From NCBI GenBank assembly GCA_032718475.1, contig JAUCBJ010004080.1, positions 1 to 22,962 of the forward strand: DNA of 22,962 bases, written 5' to 3'. Source of the stretch: Nemertoderma westbladi (taxonomy: Eukaryota > Xenacoelomorpha > Nemertodermatida > Nemertodermatidae). Below the pieces are notes generated by a model. The model saw only the letters and a list, made by a program, of their open reading frames with translations. It had not been told where the DNA came from and ran no database searches. Position 1 is the first letter of the stretch, and the number at the start of each line of letters is the position of its first letter. Positions 9,712 to 20,714 of this stretch are shown piece by piece. Made by a program: the position numbers and the translations under genes.

Positions 9712-10099
9712 GAATTTTTTCCCATATAAAAATACATACTGCACAATACTGAAATAATATATATAAATCACAATTTACCGGTAATTTATTTTACATTGTT
9801 TTATGTAAATTATGTCAATTAATGGATGGTAATACATGTTTGAAATTATATAATAAAATTGTCTTGCCTAGGTATCATAAATGGTCTAACTCTGTACAGT
9901 AGTTTACAATAAATCACGTGTATATACATACATTAAACTTGAAATAAAATAAAATTTACAGTTTAAAATATATCTGTTACGTAGCTGCATTGCAGGCATT
10001 GCCTACAATAATATTCAGTCTGACTGTCTGATATTGTTTAATTTTAATGTTTACAGGTTTAAGGTTTAATCCAGACAAGCACATTTCATTACAGACATA

Positions 10100-12089
10100 G
10101 GGTAAATCTTTTCGACCTACGCGTAGGCCTACGCGTAGCTACTAGGGTTCGACCGGAGCTCCGGCTCCGGCTCCGGCTCCGGCCGGACTTGGCATGTCCG
10201 GCTCCGGTCAAATTAGGTGCAGGAGCTCCGGCAAAAAGTATTTGTGCTGCACGATGCATAGCTACATGGATAGGCAAGGCAAACATACAGCCAGACACCA
10301 GACGTCCGTCTGCGAACTGATCAAAGTCTACTGGCAGACTGTACTGCCGACTGTATTACGCGTGGCAGTATGGCCGTAGGCTAAACGCTGTACAGCTGTA
10401 GGCCTATTGCTGTAGCATTGTCCTGTTGTCTGACTATGTCTTTCGCTGTACAGCTGTAGGCCTATTTCCGTTGAATTGTCCTTTTATCTGAGTCACTGAG
10501 TCTGACAGTCTTCCACTTACCCAAGACTGCAAGACTGCTAACTTTAATAACCCAATATCCAGTCTTGCAGTCTGCCCGTTAGCTAGTACATCGGCCAGGC
10601 TGTCAGGCCGTACCCGAATGACCGTATACAGGTATAGGCCTATAGATTAAGATTAAATTATATCAGTAATCAGTAGGCCTATACAGGTATAGGTCTGTCA
10701 GTCTGTAGATCTACAGATCTATGCTATCCGTTAATTGATTATGTAAAGCAGTAAAGAGCCCCCCCCCCCCCCCCCCTGCCAGCCTGCTGAGCTATCTGCA
10801 AAATTAATTACGGCAAACTCAAGGCTAAATAACAAACAATGTTGCTCCGGTCCGGCTCCGGCCCCGGCTCCGGCACTTTTAGGTTGCTCCGGTCCGGTAC
10901 CCGGCTCCGGCAAAAAAAATTGCTCCGGTCGAACCCTAGTAGCTACGCGTAGCTACGCGTAGTTCGCAACATTGGGTCATATATCACCAGTTTCAGAGTT
11001 TTAACAATAACTACGCGTAGGTGCTACGCGTAGCTACGCGTAGGTGCTACGCGTAGCTACGCGTAGGTCCTACGCGACCTACGCATAGGTGCTACCCATA
11101 ACTATGCCTATACGTCAGTACGTCGTTTATCATTAGTAGGCTTACGTATTCCAAGCGAGTCAGTACTAAAATAAGACACAATACGGTATGTTCAATAAAC
11201 AACCCACAACCATCAAATGCTTTCAACAGTAATGTATCCTATACCTGTATACTCTATATAGAGGAATACGCGAAAACTACATATTCTTCACTTCATGCGT
11301 TGCGGGCGGTAAAATGTGTTAATAATTAATGTTTAGAGTTCAAAAATAGATTACAAAGGAAATACGCCGATGGTTCTTATCGATTCTCTATGCTTTTTAT
11401 TGCCTTTGTTCACGATAGGGCAAGGATATACTGTATTTAATATGTTAACCCCTTGACAAGGGAAGGGGGAGACTAAATTGTCTACCATGATTGGTTGCAC
11501 TTGTCATTTGACCAAACAATTTGATTATATGCAGTATTTATCAGCTTTCGCTTAACCTCTTCACCGGTAGACTGGTCGCTTTATTTACTACTGTTCAATA
11601 TTTAAATAATCCAATGGAAACAAAGATACTTGAATCATGAGACGTGAATTTCAAGTTTACTTTTTATTCATCCTCTGTGTTTGTATGTGAAAGAGCCGAA
11701 TATTATTTATTACCAGTGCTGTATGTAGAGATATGAGTTTCCGATTCTGTTATTACATTTGTCTGATAATCAGATACCTGACATATACCGATACATGCCT
11801 AACAACTCAACCCTACCGGACCTGAAATGAAAAATCATTGTTATCAGGACTGCTACGCGTAGCACCTACGCGTAGCTACGCGTAGCACCTACGCGTAGTT
11901 TCAAAATACCTACGCGTAGTTCCAAAATAACTACGCGTAGTTTTAAAACACCTACGCGTAGTTGTTAAAAAGGCAGTAAGTCTGGCCCTACCGGTAAATG
12001 ACAGGAATGGAAGTTACAAACTACGCGTAGCTACGCGTAGCTACGCGTAGCTACGCGTAGGCCTACGCGTAGGTCGAAAAGATTTACCC
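10100..12089. mobile_element. Nonautonomous TIR element rich in CTACGCGTAG palindromes
   Basis: Begins GGGTAAATCTTTTCGACC and ends with its complement. After removing the nested insertion the inverted repeats match for 59 bp. An 8-bp target duplication, CAGACATA, flanks it (10092-10099 and 12090-12097), and units 2 and 3 have the intact empty site. It carries 21 perfect copies of the 10-bp palindrome CTACGCGTAG in clusters at 10117-10138, 10943-10962, 11011-11066, 11853-11961 and 12021-12072. Without the nested element and its duplication it is about 1186 bp. No transposase frame exists. The 8-bp duplication fits hAT, P or Merlin-type transposases; I cannot choose from the ends alone. Confidence 0.9.
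10143..10938. mobile_element. hAT-like nonautonomous element, copy 1 (nested)
   Basis: 796 bp, starting TAGGGTTCGACCGGAGC and ending with its complement, flanked by an 8-bp duplication GTAGCTAC (10135-10142 and 10939-10946). It lies inside the left arm of the 10100-12089 element, so it is younger than that element. Both ends carry clustered GCTCCGG/CCGGAGC motifs, a pattern typical of subterminal transposase-binding repeats in hAT elements. The interior has CTGTACAGCTGTAGGCCTAT repeats and a C18 run (10759-10776). No transposase is encoded. The TAGGG terminus and 8-bp duplication favour hAT. Confidence 0.9.
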
Positions 12090-12491
12090 CAGACATAGCC
12101 TACCGCTACCAGTGTATACCGGTAACAGTACTGCAGTACAGCAGTATAATGTAAAATTGTGATTCAAGAAGTGGATTCAATTATGTCAGTATTTGTTACA
12201 GAATTAGGCCTACTCTTCAAATCACTAACAGACTAACAAAATATTAATACAACTAGACTTCAGACTTGGCCTATCCAACTGTCCAACAATGTCAAAATTT
12301 ATATCATTTATCTATTTCAGTATTTATCTACCAGTCTGCTTTATACAGTTATATTACTGTATTCAGGTATTACCCTACTGTATTATTTACAGCGTTATTT
12401 GTAAAATTTTATGAAAACCATAAACAACCAATTTTTTTCGCCTTTTTTTAAAAGTTGGAAACCAATAATAATAATAAACTAAAAATAAGAA

Positions 12492-12516
12492 ACCAATGGT
12501 GAGAAAAACCATTGGT
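12492..12516. other. Hairpin in unit 1
   Basis: Perfect 9-bp inverted repeat ACCAATGGT / ACCATTGGT with loop GAGAAAA. Unit 2 has one stem mismatch (CAAATGGT near 19224), so the structure is not under obvious constraint. Confidence 0.6.
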
Positions 12517-12790
12517 CTGTTACTGTTGGTTGCCAACCTGCCAACCCTGACTGCCTGAGACATACTGACATAGGCCTGTTTGCTGTTTATACAGTTATAG
12601 GTGGATTGAGTTGGTTAGCACAGTAGCAGTGCAGACTTCACTTCAGCACTTCACATTCTGAAATTTACCGGTCCGGTACCGGTACCGGTACCGGTTGACA
12701 GATACATTACAACATTATAACATATAAAGCGCAATAATTTTTATTGTCCATTTAAATCACTCACAGACTCATGATGTCCTTTTTTTTTTA

Positions 12791-12995
12791 CTTTTTATGT
12801 CCTCCAGAAATTTACCTTTAGGTTCCATGCTACCGGTTTCTCCTGTTCTCTACTGCTGTTCTCTCAGACTAGGCCTATCAGTACCGGTATTAGTTTTGTT
12901 TTGACTTTTTATGTCCTCCAGAAACATACCATTATGTTACATATGCTACCGGTTTCTCTACTGCTGTTCTCTCAGGCTATCAGTACCGGTATTAG
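12791..12995. repeat. ~100-bp internal tandem duplication in unit 1
   Basis: Two copies (12791-12893 and 12905-12995) beginning CTTTTTATGTCCTCCAGAAA and ending TATCAGTACCGGTATTAG. The second lacks a short TCCTGTTC-containing segment and an AGGCC stretch. The same pair occurs in unit 2, so the duplication predates unit duplication. Confidence 0.85.
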
Positions 12996-13157
12996 TATAT
13001 AGAGCACTATTTTGCAGTATTGCTGTATTGAAAGGTACAGATGTAGGTATATAAAGCAGGTATTTTAGTACTGGCACGGGTACTGCTGTAGGCCTACTGT
13101 GTAGCCTACCATTTAAATACGGTAATGGCAGAATGGTAGGCCTACCGGCAGACCGGT

Positions 13158-14056
13158 TGTTTTGGTTAGAAAATCCCGCCTCAGTAACTTGCTCCTTTCC
13201 CTGATTTGGTAAAGTGACTGTTTATTGTTTTGGTTAGAAAATCCCACCTCTGTAACCTGCTCCTTTCCCTCAATTAGTTAAGTGATCGCTTATTGTTTTG
13301 GTTAGAAAATCCCGCCTCTGTAACCTGCTCCTTTTCCTCAATTAGTTAAGTGATCGTTTATTGTTTTGGTTAGAAAATTCCGCCTCTGTACCCTGCTCCT
13401 TTCCCTCAATTAGCTAAGTGATCGTTTATTGTTTTGGTTAGGAAATCCCGCCTCTGTAACCTGCTCCTTTCTCTCAATTGGTAATATTATCGTTTATTGT
13501 TTTGGTTAGAAGATACCATCTATGTAACCTGCTCCTTTCCTTCATTTGGTAAAGTGATTGTTTATTGTTTTGGTTAGAAAATCCCGCCTCTGTAACCTGC
13601 TCCTTTCCCTCAATTAGTTAAGTGATCGTTTATTGATTTGGTTAGAAAATCCTGCCTCTGTAACCTGTTCCTTTCCCTCAATTAGTTAAGTGATCGTTTA
13701 TTGTTTTGGTTAGAAAATCCCGCCTCTGTAACCTGCTCCTTTCCCTCAATTAGTTAAGTGATTGTTTATTGTTTTGGTTAGGAAATCCCGCCTCTGTAAC
13801 CTGCTCCTTTCTCTCAATTGGTAATGTTATCGTTTATTGTTTTGGTTAGAAAAGACCATCTACTGATCTATGTAACCTGCTCCTTTCCTTTATTTGGTCT
13901 GTTGGTAAAGTGACTGTTTATTGTTTTGGTTAGAAAGGCTAGCCTCTGTAACCTGCTCCTTTCCTTTATCTGTTTATTTGGTAAAGTGACTGTTTATTGT
14001 TTTGGTTAGAAATTCCGGTCTTAACCTGCTCCTTTCCATCAATTGGTAATTGTTTT
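13158..14056. repeat. 68-bp minisatellite in unit 1 (about 13 copies)
   Basis: Tandem 68-bp units containing TGTTTTGGTTAGAAAATCCC, then GCCTCTGTAACCTGCTCCTT, then TCCCTCAATTAGTTAAGTGA and TCGTTTAT. Variant copies (GAAGATACCATCTATG, GAAAGGCTAGCCTC, GGTCTGTTGG insertions) occur in the same order in unit 2, so most of the array predates unit duplication. It does not encode a repeat protein. A single related copy in opposite orientation lies inside the element at 5712-5948. Confidence 0.95.
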
Positions 14057-15172
14057 TTGCTATAAAATGAGTGTTTTGCTACGTCATGTGGTAATCGATT
14101 ATCGACAACAACCACAAACTATTAAATTACCAAAATTATTATTAAATTTACCACAGGCGCATATGGAAATCTATCTCATAGTCTATCTGTCTATAAACTG
14201 ATAAATCATGGAATTTTGAATGTTTTGGCACAGGCATAGTGAAACCAACTGTCCGACAGACCAGAAATCAACAAATTTTGAATGTTTTGGCATAGGCATA
14301 TCAGCATATTGAAATCAACTGTCTGACAGTACAGAAATCAGCAGTCTGACAGTTTGAAGAAATACATACATAAAAAGTCATTAAAGGACAACAAAAGTCA
14401 TTAAAGGTCATTAAATCACAAGTCATTAATACTGATATATGCTGATACTGTCAGACTGTGATCTGATATATGCCAATCCCCAAACACCAAAATAATATAG
14501 GCCTAGGCCTAATTAATTAATTAATTAGTTACGATAGAAATATTAAATTAAATAACGTTATTTATAACACCTTGCATAATACAGACCACGCAGCAACGAT
14601 GGCTTTCATACCGATACAGCGATACATACTGATATAAGTACGTACATATTCAGATATTGGAAGAGACGTACCGGTATACCGGTACTTTAACTGCCATACC
14701 GGTACTTCTGTACTTGCCATAAATAATTGACAATTATGAATATGACAGTACGATATGATATACCGGCAGGCTGATAGGGCCTACCAATAATGCTATAATA
14801 GTGACTTACACTTACAGTCGTCAGCAATCACCGTATACGTCCCTCAACTTCTTCTAGCCCTTCTAGACACGACGGACAGCCACCAGAAAGATCTGAGCAA
14901 TAATATGTAAATCCAAAATGAATTTCCTAGTTTAAAAGCCGTCACCTCCCACGCTCCCAGTTTGCTCCCATTATTAAGTAATTTGAAACTGTGTGCCTAA
15001 TTTTTAATTTAGTTCAAACAGTCAAAATTCGATCGTAAAATAATTAGGCCTACCCTGCTGCCCTGTGTGGCTGTGTGAGTGCAGTGCAGAGCTGTAGAGT
15101 GTGTCATGTCTGTCTACTGTAAGGTAAGACAGTAAGATGACATTCTGCTTAACTGCCATTGCTGCATTGTCA

Positions 15173-15200
<28 letters not shown>
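15173..15200. repeat. (GATT)7 microsatellite in unit 2
   Basis: Seven perfect copies at the position of the (GATT)5 of unit 1. Confidence 0.95.
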
Positions 15201-15204
<4 letters not shown>

Positions 15205-15226
15205 TTTTTCCCATATAAAAATACAT

Positions 15227-17660
15227 TATTATTATTATTTTTATTTAAAACACTCAGTTTAATTTTAAAGAATAAAATATAAACAGGGGGAACACCACCT
15301 AGGTACAAATACCTAATTAGAAGTTATAATTAGATATATAAAATTACACTTACAGGTGGATAAAATACACATTTAAGTAGAAGGGCAAAGGCAACAGATA
15401 GAGGGATAAACGCTAAAATACAAACAACAACAATAAAACTACAAGAATGACCAACGAAATAAAACCAAGTAAACAGAGATTATATCATCAAGTAAAAAAA
15501 ACATAATTTGTTTCGAAAGCCATTGATCCTTTTTATAAAAATGACAAAAATATTAAAAACTATTTGGTAGATTAAATATAAATAAAAACAAATAAAAAAT
15601 ATATGTGGTTAATTTAAAAATCTGTTAAAATGACAATATGGCAATAGATCAACATCTTTCAATTTATCAGTAAAAATATTTACATTTGCAGAATTGACAA
15701 TTTCTTCGGGTAAGGAATTCCAAATATCTACAGTTCTGTTTGAAAAAGAGTTTTTTACAATTTGTAGACGGCAAAACGATTTGAAAAGCTTACGGTTATG
15801 GCCTCTATTTCTAATATTGGTACTTAAAGTGAAAAAGTCATTAAAATTTAGATCAACATCATTATGAAAAATACTATACACCATTTTTAAATCATAAATA
15901 TGCCTACGTACTTCTAGAGGTTGTAGCTTAAGAAAATTAATTCTCTCCATGTAACTACGGCTGCCGAGGTTACAGCGCTTAAAAAGACGCCGGGTGAAGT
16001 AACGCTGAACCCGTTCGATTAAATCAATACTACCTAACGTAAATGGAGAGCAAACGGCAGTACAATATTCTAGTAATGGTCTGGCATATGACTTATACGC
16101 TGTACAAATGGCTTTCAGGTTACCGGTATAAAAACACTTAAATAAAATATTCACTACTCTATACGCCTTCTTTACTTGTTCACGGTAGTGAAGATCAAAT
16201 TTCAAATCATGATTCACAATTACACCAAGATCTCTACAAAAGTCATCATTTTTTATAAGGTTACCATTAAGAAAGTATTGCACAGGTGACACCTTTATAC
16301 AAGTTGTAGATAAATGAACTACTGAACATTTGTGTGCAGCTATCTTGACCTGCCACTCATTTGCCCAAGTCTCTAGTGATTTGAGAGCTTCTGCCAATGA
16401 ATGGATGTCTGATGATTTGCTGTACAACTTGAGATCGTCAGCGAATAAATTACAACAGGTGCCGGTACCTATAATATCAGGTAAATCATTAACATAGAGT
16501 AAAAATAATAATGGCCCTAAAACGCTTCCTTGAATTGTACCTGATATAACTTTGCTTACGACAGAAATAGTATTACCAACCAAGACTTGTTGGGTACGAT
16601 TACATAGAAAAGCACCAATCCACAATAACAAGTGACCCGAGATACCGTAGCTAGCAAGTTTAGCCAAAAGTTTACAGTGAACGACAGAATCAAACGCCTT
16701 GGCGAAATCTATGTATATAACGTCTATAGAGCTGCGACTATCAAGCAGCTTAAACCATTTATTAGTACTGTCAAGCAATTGAGTACAAGTACTGCGACGT
16801 TTCATAAATCCATGTTGCGACTTACTAATAATATTATGCAACCTTAGGTACAATAATACATCATTTTTGATACATAACTCCATTATTTTACATGTTACAC
16901 ATGTAAGCGAAATGGGGCGGTAGTTATACGGATTAGTGTGGCTGCCCTTCTTAAAGAGGGGGATAATGTTAGCAGTGAGCCATATAGAGGGTAAAGCGTG
17001 AGATTCAAATGATACTTTAAATAAAATAGACAACGGAACAGATAAACATTTAGGTAGTTTCGCAAAAATAAAACTGGGAAAACCATCTGGAGTTTTTCCA
17101 CATTTAGCCTTAATATTCTTAAGTACAGAATAAACAGCACCAGGGGAAAAATCTACAGTGGAAATGTGTACACCATTAGCTACTCTACGGTTAAAAATAG
17201 GCATTGATTCATTATCCTTTGTAAAATTCTCAGAAAAAACTTCAGAAAATATATGTGCTTTAGTAGTGTCATCAATTATTACTTTGCCATTCATTTTAAA
17301 CGCAGATATACCCGATCTGACTTTACGTTTGCTATTAACATAAGTAAAAATAGCGTTAGGCTTGCCAGATGTTAATATTTTGTTTTCACGTGCACAAGCC
17401 ACTCTAAAGATGCCTTTAGAAACGGCCTTGGCACATTTCTTATACTCCTCTTGGCCGTTTTCTGTGTGGCGACGACGCCATAACAATTTCTTTCGCTTTT
17501 GTAATTTCGTTATAAAGCGCGGATGTGATTTATTACTTGAAATTTTAGTGAAAGGTACAAATTTTTCGATACCGGATTTCAAAATTTCGGCAAATGCCAA
17601 CCAATAATCATCCACAGATTCACAATTGTTATATACATCGGACCAGTTATAATTACCAGT
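15227..17660 (-). mobile_element. 5'-truncated LINE insertion in unit 2
   Basis: A 2434-bp block absent from units 1 and 3, flanked by TACAT at 15222-15226 and 17661-17665 (5-bp target duplication). It lies on the minus strand: the 5' end at 17660 falls inside the linker between endonuclease and reverse transcriptase, and the 3' end is a (TAA)n-type simple repeat (plus-strand TATTATTATTATT at 15227). The 3' untranslated part is about 380 bp (15608-15227). The simple-repeat tail and 5' truncation are typical of target-primed reverse transcription by CR1/Jockey-group LINEs. The open frame suggests a recent insertion. Confidence 0.92.
15609..17660 (-). CDS. LINE ORF2 fragment: reverse transcriptase and C-terminal region, no endonuclease
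   Basis: 683 sense codons without a stop, lacking a start because the element is truncated. The full protein would copy element RNA into DNA at a nicked chromosomal site. Residues, counted from 17660: a basic linker (about 1-180), then the RT domain with NYRPISL (246-252), QHGF (282-285), IDFAKAFDSV with catalytic Asp (317-326), GTIQGSVLGPLLF (374-386) and the FADD box (406-409). Next come the thumb-like region (RPLLEYCTAV, 527-536) and a conserved tail with SNRTVDIWNSLPEEIV (640-655). The apurinic endonuclease domain and ORF1 are missing. Upstream the frame stays open for 13 codons of host DNA, but the first of these is GTG, so no genuine start is supplied. The motif set fits the Jockey/CR1 group; the clade is not certain. 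Confidence 0.93.
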   Translation of the reverse strand, partial: TGNYNWSDVYNNCESVDDYWLAFAEILKSGIEKFVPFTKISSNKSHPRFITKLQKRKKLLWRRRHTENGQEEYKKCAKAVSKGIFRVACARENKILTSGKPNAIFTYVNSKRKVRSGISAFKMNGKVIIDDTTKAHIFSEVFSENFTKDNESMPIFNRRVANGVHISTVDFSPGAVYSVLKNIKAKCGKTPDGFPSFIFAKLPKCLSVPLSILFKVSFESHALPSIWLTANIIPLFKKGSHTNPYNYRPISLTCVTCKIMELCIKNDVLLYLRLHNIISKSQHGFMKRRSTCTQLLDSTNKWFKLLDSRSSIDVIYIDFAKAFDSVVHCKLLAKLASYGISGHLLLWIGAFLCNRTQQVLVGNTISVVSKVISGTIQGSVLGPLLFLLYVNDLPDIIGTGTCCNLFADDLKLYSKSSDIHSLAEALKSLETWANEWQVKIAAHKCSVVHLSTTCIKVSPVQYFLNGNLIKNDDFCRDLGVIVNHDLKFDLHYREQVKKAYRVVNILFKCFYTGNLKAICTAYKSYARPLLEYCTAVCSPFTLGSIDLIERVQRYFTRRLFKRCNLGSRSYMERINFLKLQPLEVRRHIYDLKMVYSIFHNDVDLNFNDFFTLSTNIRNRGHNRKLFKSFCRLQIVKNSFSNRTVDIWNSLPEEIVNSANVNIFTDKLKDVDLLPYCHFNRFLN

Positions 17661-18039
17661 TACATACTGCACAATACTGAAATAATATATATAAATCACA
17701 ATTTACCGGTAATTTATTTTACATTGTTTTATGTAAATTATGTCAATTAATGGATGGTAATACATGTTTGAAATTATATAATAAAATTGTCTTGCATAGG
17801 TATCATAAATGGTGTAACTCTGTACAGTAGTTTACAATAAATCACGTGTATATACATACATTAAACTTGAAATAAAATAAAATTTACAGTTTAAAATATA
17901 TCTGTTACGTAGCTGCATTGCAGGCATTGCCTACAATAATATTCAGTCTGACTGTCTGATATTGTTTAATTTTAATGTTTACAGGTTTAAGGTTTAATCC
18001 AGACAAGCACATTTCATTACAGACATAGCCTACCGCTAC

Positions 18040-18833
18040 TAGGGTTCGACCGGAGCTCCGGCTCCGGCTCCGGCTCCGGCCGGACTTGGCATGTCCAGCT
18101 CCGGTCCGGCTCCGGTCAAATTAGGTGCAGGAGCTCCGGCAAAAAGTATTTGTGCTGCACGATGCATAGCTACATGGATAGGCAAGGCAAACATACAGCC
18201 AGACACCGGACGTCCGTCTGCGAACTGATTAACGTCTACTGGCAGACTGTACTGCCGACTGTATTATGGTATGGCCGTAGGCTAAACACTGTAGGCCTAT
18301 CTGCCTATTGCTGTTGCATTGTCCTGTTGTCTAACTGTCTTTCGCTGTACAGCTGTAGGCCTATGAGTCTGACAGTCTTCCACTTACCCAAGACTACAAG
18401 ACCTAACTTTAATTGCTACCAGTACTCCAGTAACAGAATTAGTTCCATTCCAATCCAGTCTGCCAGTTAGCTAGTACATCGCCTCGCCAGGCTGTCCAGC
18501 TGTCAGGCAGTACCCGAATGACCGTATACAGGTATATATAATATAGATTATATTATATCAGTAGGCCTATACACTGATACAGGTATAGGTCTGTCAGTCT
18601 GTAGATCTATGCTATTACTACTGTACTAGATAGATATCCGTTAATTGATTATGTAAAGCAGTAAAGAGACCCCCCCCCCCCCTGAGCTATCTGCAAAGTT
18701 AATTACGGCAAACTCAAGGCAAAATAACAAACAATGTTGCTCCGGTCCGGCTCCGGCCCCGGCTCCGGCACTTTTAGGTTGCTCCGGTCCGGTACCCGGC
18801 TCCGGCAAAAAAAATTGCTCCGGTCGAACCCTA
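18040..18833. mobile_element. hAT-like nonautonomous element, copy 2 (unit 2)
   Basis: 794 bp with the same TAGGGTTCGACCGGAGC termini as copy 1, flanked by an 8-bp duplication ACCGCTAC (18032-18039 and 18834-18841). Units 1 (near 12102) and 3 (near 22302) keep the single empty target. It has the same GCTCCGG subterminal clusters, a C13 tract (18670-18682) and no transposase. Compared with copy 1 the interior has many indels, including replacement of a stretch near 18415-18460, so the two copies come from separate source elements and were not duplicated along with the units. Confidence 0.92.
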
Positions 18834-19508
18834 ACCGCTACCAGTGTATACCGGTAACAGTACTGCAGTACAGCAGTATAATGTAAAATTGTGATTCAAG
18901 AAGTGGATTCAATTATGTCAGTATTTGTTACAGAATTAGGCCTACTCTTCAAATCACTAACAGACTAACAAAATATTAATACAACTAGACTTCAGACTTG
19001 GCCTATCCAACTGTCCAACAATGTCAAAATTTATATCATTTATCTATTTCAGTATTTATCTACCAGTCTGCTTTATACAGTTATATTACTGTATTCAGGT
19101 ATTACCCTACTGTATTATTTACAGCGTTATTTGTAAAATTTTATGAAAACCATAAACAACCAATTTTTTTCGCCTTTTTTTAAAAGTTGGAAACCAATAA
19201 TAATAATAAACTAAAAATAAGAAACAAATGGTGAGAAAAACCATTGGTCTGTTGCTGTTGGTTGCCAACCTGCCAACCCTGACTGCCTGAGACATACTGA
19301 CATAGGCCTGTTTGCTGTTTATAGGTGGATTGAGTTGGTTAGCACAGTAGCAGTGCAGACTTCACTTCAGCACTTCACATTCTGAAATTTACCGGTCCGG
19401 TACCGGTACCGGTTGACAGATACATTACAACATTATAACATATAAAGCGCAATAATTTTTATTGTCCGTTTAAAATCACTCACAGACTCATGATGTCCTT
19501 TTATTTTA

Positions 19509-19713
19509 CTTTTTATGTCCTCCAGAAATTTACCTTTAGGTTCCATGCTACCGGTTTCTCCTGTTCTCTACTGCTGTTCTCTCAGACTAGGCCTATCAGT
19601 ACCGGTATTAGTTTAGTTTTGACTTTTTATGTCCTCCAGAAACTTACCATTATGTTCCATATGCTACCGGTTTCTCTACTGCTGTTCTCTCAGGCTATCA
19701 GTACCGGTATTAG
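19509..19713. repeat. ~100-bp internal tandem duplication in unit 2
   Basis: Copies at 19509-19611 and 19623-19713, matching the pair in unit 1. A 76-codon plus-strand frame across it repeats FYVLQK and reflects the DNA duplication, not a protein. Confidence 0.85.
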
Positions 19714-19875
19714 TATATAGAGCACTATTTTGCAGTATTGCTGTATTGAAAGGTACAGATGTAGGTATATAAAGCAGGTATTTTAGTACTGGCACGGGTA
19801 CTGCTGTAGCTGTGTAGGCCTACTGTGTAGCCTACCATTTAAATACGGTAATGGTAGGCCTACCGGCAGACCGGT

Positions 19876-20714
19876 TGTTTTGGTTAGAAAATCCCGCCTC
19901 AGTAACTTGCTCCTTTCCCTGATTTGGTAAAGTGACTGTTTATTGTTTTGGTTAGAAAATCCCGCCTCTGTAACCTGCTCCTTTCCCTCAATTAGTTAAG
20001 TGATCGCTTATTGATTTGGTTAGAAAATCCCGCCTCTGTACCCTGCTCCTTTCCCTCAATTAGCTAAGTGATCGTTTATTGTTTTGGTTAGGAAATCCCG
20101 CCTCTGTAACCTGCTCCTTTCTCTCAATTGGTAATATTATCGTTTATTGTTTTGGTTAGAAGATACCATCTATGTAACATGCTCCTTTCCTTCATTTGGT
20201 AAAGTGATTGTTTATTGTTTTGGTTAGAAAATCCCGCCTCTGTAACCTGCTCCTTTCCCTCAATTAGTTAAGTGATCGTTTATTGATTTGGTTAGAAAAT
20301 CCTGCCTCTGTAACCTGTTCCTTTCCCTCAATTAGTTAAGTGATCGTTTATTGTTTTGGTTAGAAAATCCCGCCTCTGTAACCTGCTCCTTTCCCTCAAT
20401 TAGTTAAGTGATCGTTTATTGTTTTGGTTAGGAAATCCCGCCTCTGTAACCTGCTCCTTTCTCTCAATTGGTAATGTTCTGATGTTATCGTTTATTGTTT
20501 TGGTTAGAAAAGACCATCTACTGATCTATGTAACCTGCTCCTCTCCTTTATTTGGTCTGTTGGTAAAGTGACTGTTTATTGTTTTGGTTAGAAAGGCTAG
20601 CCTCTGTAACCTGCTCCTTTCCTTTATCTGTTTATTTGGTAAAGTGACTGTTTATTGTTTTGGTTAGAAATTCCGGTCTTAACCTGCTCCTTTCCATCAA
20701 TTGGTAATTGTTTT
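19876..20714. repeat. 68-bp minisatellite in unit 2 (about 12 copies)
   Basis: Same array as in unit 1 with the same order of variant copies, but one copy fewer: the copies around 13290-13380 of unit 1 have collapsed into one. It also carries a private GTTCTGAT insertion near 20477. Confidence 0.95.

Larger units (their letters stand above)
8928..14428. repeat. Long tandem repeat, unit 1
   Basis: First of three head-to-tail copies. Alignment to units 2 and 3 begins abruptly at ATACTGATATATG (8928) and ends at 14428. Without its insertions the unit is about 3503 bp. In order it holds TAGGCCTA and (ATTA)n palindromes, TACCGGTA-rich sequence, (GATT)5, the TIR-element insertion, a hairpin, a ~100-bp duplication, the 68-bp minisatellite, and an imperfect ~63-bp duplication (about 14212-14345) whose copies share AATTTTGAATGTTTTGGCA. 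Short AAGTCATTAAAGG repeats close the unit. No frame looks like a gene. It differs from units 2 and 3 at several shared sites, for example ACCGTTAC against ACCGGTAC near 9178. Confidence 0.93.

Noticed and set aside
12266-12451. Identical 61-codon plus-strand frame in unit 1 and unit 2 (18998-19183).
   Set aside because: It begins at TTG, not ATG, has low-complexity AT-driven composition, and its identity is explained by the recent unit duplication. Unit 3 is broken inside it.
17661-17699. Reverse transcriptase frame extending 13 codons into host sequence, which would give a chimeric protein with a new start.
   Set aside because: The first codon is GTG and there is no ATG in the host part; the frame is merely open by chance. 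The first in-frame ATG is well inside the element.
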